A stretch of 27,571 nt of DNA from UCB3 sp964415605 (lineage in GTDB: Bacteria; Chloroflexota; Anaerolineae; Epilineales; Epilineaceae), in assembly GCA_964415605.1 (NCBI GenBank), contig CAYQBA010000041.1, forward strand, positions 1 to 27,571, given 5' to 3'. A program made the translations under genes and the position numbers. How positions within the stretch are numbered: position 1 is the first letter of the stretch; the number at the start of each line of letters is the position of its first letter. The notes beneath the pieces were generated by a model. It did not search any database, was not told where the DNA came from, and was given only the letters and a program-made list of their open reading frames with translations. This document shows positions 7,143 through 15,515 of this stretch, in pieces.

Positions 7143-8234
7143 TCAGCGGGCTTGCCAGCGCATCGACAACGGCTGCGGCAGGCGGAGCCAGCCGCGCTCC
7201 CAGGCCGACAGCACTCCCCAGAGGAACGCGCCGACGAGCGGCGCGGTCCACGCCTCGAACGCCGGCATGAGGGTGAATCGCCCGACGAGGGCCGCCCCGG
7301 CGTAGTACGCCACCAGCAGCGCGGCGACGGTCGGTGCCGGCCGCCAGCCACGCTGCGTCGCCACGTCGATCACGACGGCGGCCCCCAGGAGCATGACGGG
7401 CACGAACGACGGCGAGTAGCCGTTCGCGGTGAACACGGCGTACGCGATCAGGCGGAGCGCCAGGTAACCGACGGCGACCGCGGTTGCCGTCCAGCGCAGC
7501 CCCTGGATCCGGCGGGCCGCGATGAGCAGCAGCGATCCCATGCCCACCAGCCAAAACGGATAGACCCAGGCCGGGATCGCCGTGTACGCGAACCGGCTGA
7601 CCTCGGCACCGGCCAGCGCCACGAGCTCGGGGTCGGCCGTGGTGCGGCCCGCCAGGTAGTCGGCCACGGCGCGCACCCCGTATTCCTGCTGGCCGAGCGG
7701 GAACAGCACGTCGTCGAGCAGGAGCACCCAGATGGCCAGCGCGTAGGCCGGCGCGCCGCGGCCCGGCGGTGCCAGGCGATACCAGCTGCGCAGCACGCCG
7801 ACGAGCATCAGCGTCGTGCCGCAGTAGAGGAGCATGTGCGTGGCGCTCCACGTGGTCATGTCGAGGCCGAACAGGCGGTGGTTGAGCGCGTCGAGCGGGA
7901 TGCTGACAAGGAAGATGATCCACCCGGCCTGGAGGAGCCGGAGGCCGACGATCTCGACCGCGCGGCCGGTCCACGATTGGAGGACGAGCAGGCCAAAGGC
8001 GATCAGCGTGCCGACCGTGTTGAGGAGGTGCGGCGGCGCGAGGTCGTCGCGCAGGTAGCGGAAGTGCCACGCGATGTCCCAGGCGGCCCCGGCGTGCTTG
8101 AAGAGGAAGGCCACCAGCCACACCGCGTAGATCACCGCCACTGTTCGGGCGTCGTCGTCCACCGCCGGCACATCCGGCCCTGGCGATGTGCGCGCGGGCG
8201 AGCGGCGTCCTAAAATCGTGCGCCATGCATGCAT
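7143..8234 (-). CDS. Polytopic membrane protein of unknown function
   Basis: A 363-aa protein with about ten hydrophobic segments (roughly 31-47, 69-87, 95-113, 130-148, 160-176, 220-245, 252-275, 280-298, 308-328, 333-352). The start is fixed by AGGAG 8 nt upstream of the ATG; the longer open frame upstream has no membrane character. Histidines and acidic residues cluster at membrane edges: Asp53 and His57 in WDIAWH, Asp115/Asn118/His119 in DALNH, then Asp125, Trp129 and His133. Such spacing could bind a metal or haem, but I do not recognise the family and assign no function. It is divergent from the metallo-beta-lactamase-fold gene, with about 170 bp between the chosen starts. Confidence 0.75.
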   Translation of the reverse strand: MHAWRTILGRRSPARTSPGPDVPAVDDDARTVAVIYAVWLVAFLFKHAGAAWDIAWHFRYLRDDLAPPHLLNTVGTLIAFGLLVLQSWTGRAVEIVGLRLLQAGWIIFLVSIPLDALNHRLFGLDMTTWSATHMLLYCGTTLMLVGVLRSWYRLAPPGRGAPAYALAIWVLLLDDVLFPLGQQEYGVRAVADYLAGRTTADPELVALAGAEVSRFAYTAIPAWVYPFWLVGMGSLLLIAARRIQGLRWTATAVAVGYLALRLIAYAVFTANGYSPSFVPVMLLGAAVVIDVATQRGWRPAPTVAALLVAYYAGAALVGRFTLMPAFEAWTAPLVGAFLWGVLSAWERGWLRLPQPLSMRWQAR

Positions 8235-8404
8235 CGCAGCCACTCCTGTGGGAAGCCGACCCGTGCGGAGCGTGGCCCGGATGGCGATGGGCGTCGCCGA
8301 GCCTGACGCGGGCTGGGCTAGGGTACCCCCGAACGGAGCCGCTGGCAACTCCGTCGCCACCATCCACCGACCGGGCCCCGACACATGACGCGGCGCCTCC
8401 AAGC

Positions 8405-9412
8405 ATGGCGGTCAAGTCCGATCGCGCGGCGCCCCCGCCCTCGGGCGACTCCGAGGCATGGTCGGCGCCCGGCCGGGCAGGTCCCGACCGGTTGACCGCG
8501 ACCGCGCCGGACCCCTCGACGCCGCCGACGGCCGCCGCAGGCCCGTTTGTCGTCATCCTCGGCATCGCCCAGGACGCCGGCTATCCCCAGGCCGGCTGCC
8601 GGGGCGCGTGCTGCGCGCCGGCCTGGGCCGATTCGGCCCGCCGGCGCCACGCGGCCTGCGCGGCCGTGGTGGACCCGGCCTCAGGCGCGCGCTGGCTCCT
8701 CGACGCGACGCCGGACTTCCGGGCGCAGCTCCGGATGTTGGACGCGATCGCGCCGCACCCGGACGTCCCGGGCCTCGATGGCATCCTGCTCACCCATGCC
8801 CACGTCGGTCACTATGCCGGCCTGCTGCACCTCGGGCGCGAGGCCATCGACGCCCGCCGCGTGCCGGTATATGGCATGCCGCGCCTCGCGGCGTTCCTGG
8901 GCGCCAACCAGCCGTGGGCGGACCTGGTCGCGCACGCGCACGTGATCCGCGTCCCGCTGGCCGAGGATCGCCCGGTGACCCTGGCGACCGGCGTCACCGC
9001 CGTCCCGGTGCGGGTGCCCCACCGCGACGAGCACAGCGAGACCGTGGGGTTCAGGCTCACCGGGCCGCGCCGAACGGTGTTATACCTGCCGGACATCGAC
9101 GGTTGGGACGCGTGGGATGCGTGGGGCGTGCGGCTCGAGGCGGTGCTGGCGGGCGTCGACGTCGCCTATCTCGACGGCACGTTCTGGGATGCCGGCGAGC
9201 TGGGCGGGCGGCGTATCTCCGACGTGCCGCATCCGTTAATCACCGCGACGCTCGAGCGCCTGGCCTCCGCCGCCCCCGCCATCCGGTCCCGCGTCCGGTT
9301 CATCCACCTGAACCACACCAACCCGCTGCTCGCGGGGGATCCCGCGGCGCTGCGGCGGGTCGCTGCGCTGGGCTGTGCCGTGGCGCGCGAGGGTGAACGC
9401 ATCGCGCTTTGA
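8405..9412 (+). CDS. PqqB-like metallo-beta-lactamase-fold hydrolase
   Basis: A metallo-beta-lactamase-fold protein of about 335 aa, nearest in style to the PqqB-like group. Supporting motifs are ILGIAQDAGYPQ followed by a Cys-rich turn (Cys65, Cys69, Cys70), an LLTHAHVGHYAGLL metal motif (His131, His133, His136), YLPDIDGWD, and DGTFW. The usual HxHxDH motif reads HxHxGH, so one metal-binding Asp is replaced by Gly, which fits a departure from ordinary two-zinc enzymes. The start is uncertain: the ATG used has no clear ribosome site, and the first 45 residues are Ala/Pro-rich, so the true start may be a downstream TTG near residue 30. It is followed after 45 bp by a Memo-family gene on the same strand. 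No PQQ genes are in view, so a role in PQQ synthesis is not supported. Confidence 0.8.
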   Translation: MAVKSDRAAPPPSGDSEAWSAPGRAGPDRLTATAPDPSTPPTAAAGPFVVILGIAQDAGYPQAGCRGACCAPAWADSARRRHAACAAVVDPASGARWLLDATPDFRAQLRMLDAIAPHPDVPGLDGILLTHAHVGHYAGLLHLGREAIDARRVPVYGMPRLAAFLGANQPWADLVAHAHVIRVPLAEDRPVTLATGVTAVPVRVPHRDEHSETVGFRLTGPRRTVLYLPDIDGWDAWDAWGVRLEAVLAGVDVAYLDGTFWDAGELGGRRISDVPHPLITATLERLASAAPAIRSRVRFIHLNHTNPLLAGDPAALRRVAALGCAVAREGERIAL

Positions 9413-9457
9413 CGCGCCGGCACCGGGTTGCCCGGCCCGGCGGGGGAGACCAACACC

Positions 9458-10684
<1,227 letters not shown>

Positions 10685-10775
10685 AGGGCGGCTGAGCGGC
10701 CTGCCGGGTGAAGGAAGGCGTGCCAGGGGCGAGGCATCCATGAGCCATCTGGACGCCCCGCGCGCCATCCTGCCG

Positions 10776-12053
10776 TCACGGCGACGTCGCCGCCGGCGCC
10801 GCGTTGAGGTAGTCTGATACGACCTGCGCCGCCAGCTTGTGGCCGGCGGCGTTCCAGTGCGTGTCGGCGTAGTTGTACAGCGCCTCGCCCTCCGCGGCGC
10901 GCGCCATGAACGGGGGCGTCAGGTCCACCACCGGGATGCCCTCGCGCTCGAGCAGCGCGAGCATCGCCTGCCGCTGGTCGTCGAGGTGGGCGTAGAGGGT
11001 GGCGGCGTCCACCGGCGTGGCGCTTGTGCCCAGGAGCCCGTCGGGCCCGACCCGGACCGTGAAGAGCCCCGGCAGGATCGCCTCGACGTCGGGCGTGCCC
11101 TCGATCAGCGGCAAGTAGACGTGCTCTTCGGACGGGATGTAGACCACCGTCAGCCGCGCCCCCGCTTCGGCCGCCGCGTCGCGAGCCATGCGCAGGGCGT
11201 CGGCGGTCCACGCGAGGTTGCGCGAGCCCTCGATATCGGCCCGCGGCGTCGTCAGGCGCATGACGTACAGGTCCGCGAACACCAGGGCCAGCGGCCGGCC
11301 GGCCACGTCGACGTTGCGGGGGTAGCGGTAGGCCCGGCCGGGGTCGTCGCTCCAGCGCCGCTGCGCCTGGTGGATGGCCCACGGCACGAGCGTGGGAAGG
11401 ACGAGGCGGTCGACGAACGACGTGTCCTTCAGGTCGTAGGCCACCCAGCTGAGCCCGGACGCCCGCCGGGCCTCGTACTGGGCTGCGTCCCACAAGTCGT
11501 TGCCCTCGAAGTAGGCCAGGATCATCTCGGCCGGCTGCTTGGGCACCGCGTAGAGGCGCAGCGCCGCGGCCTCGGCCTGCGGCCCCCAACCCGGCATGCC
11601 GAGGTTGAGCACGCGCGTGCTGGTGCCGGACATGATCCAGTCGACCCAGTGCTCCTCGGCGCTGAGCCCCATGAACGAGTCGCCGGTCATGACGATGCGG
11701 TACGTCTCGCGCGTCGGCGACGGGTTGATGAAGCCGTTCTCGTCGGTCTGCAGGCGCAGGCGGTACACCGTGGGGTTGTCGCGCAGCGCGATGTCGTCGG
11801 CCTGGTTTTGAAGGATCGTCGGGTCGTCGGGCCCGAAGGTGAACGTCGCGTCCTGCTCGGGCTTGTAGCGGAAGCCGAGCTCGACGGGCTGGTCGAACAC
11901 CAGCGCCTGGAGGTAGCGCCCGCCACCGGGGAGCTGGTAGAACACGGGCAGCGGGATCAGCGGCGGATAGACGTGCAGCAGCGCCTCGACGAGCGCCACC
12001 GTCAGGGCGGCGCTGATGAGGAGGGCGAGGATCCGGGCTAGGAGGTTGGCCAT
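10776..12053 (-). CDS. Membrane-anchored SGNH-family hydrolase or acyltransferase-like protein
   Basis: A 425-aa protein with one N-terminal membrane anchor (about 4-27) and an exported domain. SGNH features are visible: GDSFMG with Ser126, an FEGND block (Gly184, Asn185), and a C-terminal DTHWNAAGH block with Asp397 and His399. Ser-Asp-His in this arrangement, with the DxHWN motif, is typical of the AlgX/AlgJ/DltD-like part of the superfamily, which moves or removes acyl groups on cell-surface glycans. Substrate cannot be told. The chosen ATG begins the hydrophobic anchor; the upstream extension to 12110 is possible, and no Shine-Dalgarno sequence is evident for either start. It is divergent from the FHA/kinase array. 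Confidence 0.8.
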   Translation of the reverse strand: MANLLARILALLISAALTVALVEALLHVYPPLIPLPVFYQLPGGGRYLQALVFDQPVELGFRYKPEQDATFTFGPDDPTILQNQADDIALRDNPTVYRLRLQTDENGFINPSPTRETYRIVMTGDSFMGLSAEEHWVDWIMSGTSTRVLNLGMPGWGPQAEAAALRLYAVPKQPAEMILAYFEGNDLWDAAQYEARRASGLSWVAYDLKDTSFVDRLVLPTLVPWAIHQAQRRWSDDPGRAYRYPRNVDVAGRPLALVFADLYVMRLTTPRADIEGSRNLAWTADALRMARDAAAEAGARLTVVYIPSEEHVYLPLIEGTPDVEAILPGLFTVRVGPDGLLGTSATPVDAATLYAHLDDQRQAMLALLEREGIPVVDLTPPFMARAAEGEALYNYADTHWNAAGHKLAAQVVSDYLNAAPAATSP

Positions 12054-12070
12054 GGGGAGGAACGCGGGAA

Positions 12071-12099
12071 AGTGTATCCGTCTGAGACCGATGAAGCCA
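12071..12099 (-). promoter_or_regulatory. Possible promoter of the SGNH gene
   Basis: TACACT (12076-12071, minus strand) is a fair -10 only about 18 nt from the start codon. A weak -35, TGGCTT (12099-12094), lies 17 bp upstream. If used, it gives a very short leader, which fits the lack of a ribosome site. Confidence 0.3.
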
Positions 12100-12106
12100 G
12101 TTAGCC

Positions 12107-12134
12107 ACAAGGCACAAGGCCTAAGGCATGAAGC
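12107..12134. repeat. Four-unit heptanucleotide repeat
   Basis: Four 7-bp units follow each other: ACAAGGC, ACAAGGC, CTAAGGC, ATGAAGC. The first two are identical; the others share an AAGGC/AAGC ending. Intergenic heptad repeats of this kind are known from several bacterial groups, including cyanobacteria. A single short array has no assignable function. Confidence 0.5.
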
Positions 12135-12193
12135 CTATCGCCGCGCACCGATCGAGTCGGACCATGCATGCGTGCGCGGGGCAGCGAATTCCC

Positions 12194-12222
12194 TTGACAT
12201 GCTGAGATCACGGTGTTACACT
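12194..12222 (+). promoter_or_regulatory. Sigma70-type promoter of the FHA/kinase array
   Basis: A perfect TTGACA at 12194-12199 and TACACT at 12217-12222, separated by exactly 17 bp, form the best promoter in the window. Transcription would start near 12229, leaving a leader of about 137 nt before the first kinase gene. It is the only strong promoter I see for the whole co-directional array. Confidence 0.7.
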
Positions 12223-12290
12223 ACGAAACATTAACGAGCTTGAACCTCGCTGTTGTTGGATCGTCAGTTATCGAGACCAGTGAGCCCTGA

Positions 12291-12305
12291 CGCCCTCTAT
12301 GGGCG
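12291..12305 (+). other. Small hairpin in the array leader
   Basis: CGCCC and GGGCG form a 5-bp GC stem around a TCTAT loop within the untranslated leader. Alone it is too short to act as a terminator. It might be part of a leader structure together with the palindrome at 12336-12351. Confidence 0.3.
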
Positions 12306-12335
12306 CGACGTCGAGTTCAATTAGGCTCCACACTG

Positions 12336-12351
12336 ATCGAAGCGCTTCGAT
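12336..12351. promoter_or_regulatory. 16-bp perfect palindrome just upstream of the first kinase gene
   Basis: ATCGAAGC is followed directly by its reverse complement GCTTCGAT, with no spacer, ending 15 nt before the start codon. A spacerless palindrome is more typical of a dimeric repressor site than of an RNA hairpin. It lies about 110 nt downstream of the predicted transcription start, so it could act as a roadblock operator or affect translation initiation. Confidence 0.4.
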
Positions 12352-12366
12352 GAACAGGGCTGCCTC

Positions 12367-14001
12367 ATGCCTTTGATAGCGCTTGTCGTGGTCTTGCTCG
12401 CGGCTTTCGCAATCGCTGCGGTCGTGGTGTTGGTGCACGATCGTACGACCATGCGCGGAGCGCCCGTCGATGTCGCTCGATTGGTATCCACGGATACGGG
12501 ACGCTCAATCCCTGTGCTCGCGCGGGGGCTGCGCATTGGCAGAAGCCCCGAGTGCGGGTTGCCGATCGACAGTAACGTCGTCTCACGACAGCACGCTGAG
12601 ATTCGTTTTGAAGGAGGTCGTTGGGTCATCCACGACCTCGAGAGCCACAATGGCACTTCGGTCAATGGTCGGAAGATCGTTGATCAATCCCTCGTCGACG
12701 GTGATCGGGTGCAGGTCGGACCCAGTCAGTTTGTGTTCCATTGCAATCAGCATCAAAGCATGCCTCCGGATCCGAAGCCCTCTCCTCGCCCTCCGCCGCC
12801 TCCTCCAAGCCGAATCACCTTGCCCCAGCTCCGCAATATGGTGCCTATCAATCACGGCGGCCATGCCGCTGTGTTTCGAGCCTCCCGCGCCGATGGCCTT
12901 GGGGTGGTGGCGGTGAAGTTCCTGCGACAGGACAGTGAGTACCTCAAACGCAAGTTCGGCGCTGAAGGTGCACTGCTTGAGCGGACATTGAACCACCCTC
13001 ACATTGTCAAGGCGTTCGACAGCGGCGAAGTGGACGGTACATACTATATCATCATGGAGTATTGTGCTCATGGCAGCCTGCGCGACAGGCTGCCTGTCGG
13101 CAAGGCCCTGCCGCTGTCGGCGATCATATCGCTGATCGGCCAGACGTGTTCCGCGGTGGGGTATGCCCATGACAAGGGCGTGATTCACCGCGATCTCAAA
13201 CCTGAGAACATGCTCCTGGATGAGAACGACATTCTCAAGGTTGCCGACTTCGGCATCGCCAAGATCGCCGGAAGCCAGACGATCACGCTCGCCGGCACTA
13301 TCTTGGGCACACCGGCCTATATGTCTTATGAGCAGGCAAACGGTGTCGCGGTTACGCCGCGCAGCGATATCTACTCGCTGGGTGTGATTATGTATGAGAT
13401 GGCTACCGGCCGGCTGCCATTTACCGGTGAACCGCTCGATGTAATCCACAAGCATCTTACCGAGTTGCCCACCCCTCCACGGCAGTACAATCCAGCGCTT
13501 CCGATCGTCTTGGAGGACGCCATCATGCGTTCGCTTCAGAAACAGGAGAGCAAGCGCTTCAAGTCCGCTCAGGCTCTGGCCGCGGCAATCGGCTATCGGG
13601 AGGACCAGGATCCGATTCGTCGACTGGCCAATGCCGGGCAAGGGTTGCGCGCGAAGCATGAAGGCGCGGATCGCCACGGAATCGAGCCGTCGCCACGACG
13701 GCCGGGTGCTCGTTTGGTCTACAGGGATCACTTGGGACGTGTCCACGAGTTGGGGTTGAGCGCGACGGTCACCCCAATCGGCCGTCAGCAGATCGAAGTC
13801 AACGACCCATCGATGTCTCGCCGCCATGCTGTGATTCGTCGAGAGGGAATGGCGTATTTCATCGAGGACCAACGCTCCAAGTTCGGTACGATTATCGAAG
13901 GTCAGCCAATCCGTGGCCCAACCCGGCTCGGTCATGGCCATCGGATTCGCTTGGGCAATACCGTCTTCCAGTTCGAGTTGCTGGACGACTCACCGGCTTG
14001 A
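12367..14001 (+). CDS. Membrane-tethered Ser/Thr protein kinase flanked by two FHA domains
   Basis: A 544-aa kinase. Residues 2-23 form a membrane anchor; the rest should be cytoplasmic. FHA1 (about 48-125) has GRS at 58-60, SRQH at 73-76 and HNGTSVNG at 94-101, so its phosphothreonine pocket looks intact. A Pro-rich linker (133-148) leads to a Hanks-type kinase domain (about 152-408): Lys184 in VAVK, HRDLKPEN at 274-281 (Asp276), and DFG at 294-296. The glycine loop reads INHGGHAAVF, lacking the first conserved Gly, and the usual SPEQ reads SYEQ. FHA2 (about 458-538) keeps GR and SRRH, but KFGT replaces NGT. The activation loop is Thr-rich (Thr305, 307, 311, 315), giving autophosphorylation sites that its own FHA could read. 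As first gene of the array it is a likely writer of the phospho-marks. The ribosome site is weak (AGGG). Confidence 0.9.
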   Translation: MPLIALVVVLLAAFAIAAVVVLVHDRTTMRGAPVDVARLVSTDTGRSIPVLARGLRIGRSPECGLPIDSNVVSRQHAEIRFEGGRWVIHDLESHNGTSVNGRKIVDQSLVDGDRVQVGPSQFVFHCNQHQSMPPDPKPSPRPPPPPPSRITLPQLRNMVPINHGGHAAVFRASRADGLGVVAVKFLRQDSEYLKRKFGAEGALLERTLNHPHIVKAFDSGEVDGTYYIIMEYCAHGSLRDRLPVGKALPLSAIISLIGQTCSAVGYAHDKGVIHRDLKPENMLLDENDILKVADFGIAKIAGSQTITLAGTILGTPAYMSYEQANGVAVTPRSDIYSLGVIMYEMATGRLPFTGEPLDVIHKHLTELPTPPRQYNPALPIVLEDAIMRSLQKQESKRFKSAQALAAAIGYREDQDPIRRLANAGQGLRAKHEGADRHGIEPSPRRPGARLVYRDHLGRVHELGLSATVTPIGRQQIEVNDPSMSRRHAVIRREGMAYFIEDQRSKFGTIIEGQPIRGPTRLGHGHRIRLGNTVFQFELLDDSPA

Positions 14002-14062
14002 GCGGCAAATGAGTTGGCACACGACACCGTATCTTATCATCACATGACAACAGGGGGAGTTC

Positions 14063-14926
14063 ATGGACAGTCGGCCATCTGGGATCACGCTCGTCGCGCT
14101 GTGGTGCTTTTTGGGAGGACTGATCACCGCGACCAGTGGGGCGACCCTTGCATTCTTCTTCTCGTTTATCGCTCGACTCTTTGGGATTGTCAGCCAGATA
14201 GCTGGGGGTACGGGTACCGATCCAGTCCAAATCGTCTACATGGGACTTGGTGTCGTGTTGCTGCTCACGGGTGTCGGTCTTCTTGCGGTGGGCTGGGGGT
14301 TGATCGAAGGCCGTGCGTGGGCCAGGACGTGGGGCCTTGCGGGTCTTGGCATCGCCGGGTTCGGGAAGCTGGCCCTGGCAAGCCTGCCCGTCATGCTGGG
14401 CGGCGGTCTGGGCATCGCCGTGGTCCTTCCGTTCATCATCCCCTCGCTCATCGATCTGATGTGTGCAGGCTATCTCATGACAAGCCAGGAGGCGAAGTCG
14501 TGGTGTGGCGACAACGGTGAGGGTTGGGAGGGGCAGCAGGGCAGCGGGGGTGAAACCCGACCCTACACCCCGATCGACACGGAGAAGCCCAAGGTGCGGC
14601 CTACGATCCCGGCAGGACAGGAGCCCAAGACGACCGCTTGGCTGGTGACGCGTGAGGGAGGTCGGGCGGGCCGACGATTGGATCTGAGAGCTGGCCGGAA
14701 TCAGATTGGGCGTGGCTCGAACAGCTCGATCCGACTCGACGACCCCACGGTGTCGAGCGAACACGCCATCATCGATTTCGACCAAGGGCACTTCTACCTT
14801 CGGAATGTGAGTCGTTTCGACACCGTGATCAACGGCCAGCGGGTCACGCAAGATCGGCAACTCCTCTACGATGGCGACGAGATCAAGATGGGCAATGCCG
14901 TGGTGGTCTTCGTCCAGGTCAAGTAG
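14063..14926 (+). CDS. Four-helix membrane protein with C-terminal FHA domain
   Basis: A 287-aa protein. Hydrophobic segments at about 8-36, 55-82, 89-108 and 112-136 suggest four membrane helices, leaving the C-terminus in the cytoplasm. A flexible linker (about 145-190) carries GGETRPYT (Glu164-Thr165) and ends in TTAWLV. The FHA domain (about 191-285) has IGR at 215-217 and SSEH at 231-234, but RFDTVING stands where RNGTxxNG is usual, so phosphothreonine binding may be changed. The ATG follows a GGGGGAG ribosome site closely. The 61-nt gap after the kinase gene contains a poor promoter-like pair (TTGGCA, 15 bp, TATCAT), probably not used. It likely joins a phospho-dependent membrane complex with its neighbours. 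Confidence 0.85.
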   Translation: MDSRPSGITLVALWCFLGGLITATSGATLAFFFSFIARLFGIVSQIAGGTGTDPVQIVYMGLGVVLLLTGVGLLAVGWGLIEGRAWARTWGLAGLGIAGFGKLALASLPVMLGGGLGIAVVLPFIIPSLIDLMCAGYLMTSQEAKSWCGDNGEGWEGQQGSGGETRPYTPIDTEKPKVRPTIPAGQEPKTTAWLVTREGGRAGRRLDLRAGRNQIGRGSNSSIRLDDPTVSSEHAIIDFDQGHFYLRNVSRFDTVINGQRVTQDRQLLYDGDEIKMGNAVVVFVQVK

Positions 14927-14965
14927 CTCGACTCAGCTCAAGCATGAGAGGGAGGGTAATATACG

Positions 14966-15460
14966 ATGCAGCAGCAAGGTGACGAGACCCGGCAGGTGGG
15001 GGGTACAGAACACGGTCAAGGGACCGACCGGACCCAGGCGGTCGGGGGTGCGCAGCCGCAGTACTGGCAGCAAGGCAGTGGTGCCGCCGGTGAGACCATG
15101 ACCATCACAGGAGGTGGCCCACAGGCGCTGGCGTGGCTGGTGGTCGTCGCCAGCCCCATGAACGGCGCGGTCGGCCGCTTGTTTCGCCTCAACGACCAAC
15201 GCGCCGGGCTTGTCATCGGGCGCGGGACGGATGCCGGGATCCTCATCGAAGATCAGGGCGTGTCCCGCCCACATGCGCGAGTCTGGGGCGTTCTGGAGCA
15301 AGGCGACAAGCTGCAATACTACGTTCAAGACATGGCCAGCCGCGGCGGGACGAAGTTGAATGGCCGTCTCATTGATTCCAAGGAAGCGCTCACCGATGGG
15401 GATTGCGTGAAGGTGGGGAACACTGAGCTGGTCTTCAAACAGGTCGTTCAGGCCGTCTAG
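14966..15460 (+). CDS. Small soluble FHA-domain protein with Thr-rich N-terminal tail
   Basis: A 164-aa protein without membrane segments. An unstructured, Gln/Gly/Thr-rich tail (1-52) begins MQQQGDETRQVGG, with threonines at 8, 14, 20 and 23. The FHA domain (about 55-160) has an AWLV strand, IGR at 84-86, SRPH at 100-103 and RGGTKLNG at 126-133, where Gly replaces the usual Asn of NGT. The layout of a short Thr-containing tail plus one FHA is like GarA/OdhI, whose tail Thr is phosphorylated by a kinase and then bound by its own FHA as a switch. That comparison is inference, but the intact kinase two genes upstream makes it reasonable. A GGAGG site lies 10 nt before the ATG. Confidence 0.85.
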   Translation: MQQQGDETRQVGGTEHGQGTDRTQAVGGAQPQYWQQGSGAAGETMTITGGGPQALAWLVVVASPMNGAVGRLFRLNDQRAGLVIGRGTDAGILIEDQGVSRPHARVWGVLEQGDKLQYYVQDMASRGGTKLNGRLIDSKEALTDGDCVKVGNTELVFKQVVQAV

Positions 15461-15515
15461 TCAGCCGCTGTAGCAGGCAACGGTATCTGATCCCCACCGC
15501 GACCCAGGAGGAAGC

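Larger units (their letters stand above)
12054..12366. other. Divergent control region ahead of the FHA/kinase array
   Basis: This spacer holds the outward promoters of the SGNH gene and the FHA/kinase array, a heptad repeat, a small leader hairpin and a 16-bp palindrome, each listed separately. It is also where base composition changes: the SGNH side is very GC-rich, while the leader and the first kinase gene are much less so. No coding frame with recognisable content is present. Confidence 0.6.

Noticed and set aside
6923..7351. Upstream extension of the NHL/dual-VWA gene
   Set aside because: The extra 143 residues are Arg/Pro-rich and would bury the signal peptide. A good ribosome site stands before the start at 6922.
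10839..12041. Plus-strand open frame of about 400 codons opposite the SGNH gene
   Set aside because: It has no recognisable motif, while the opposite strand encodes GDSF and DTHWN signatures.
12583..13941. Minus-strand open frame of about 450 codons opposite the first kinase
   Set aside because: It has no domain content, and the plus strand encodes complete kinase and FHA motifs.
14014..14040. Internal promoter between the first two array genes
   Set aside because: TTGGCA and TATCAT are separated by only 15 bp, and the gap is short, so co-transcription is more likely.
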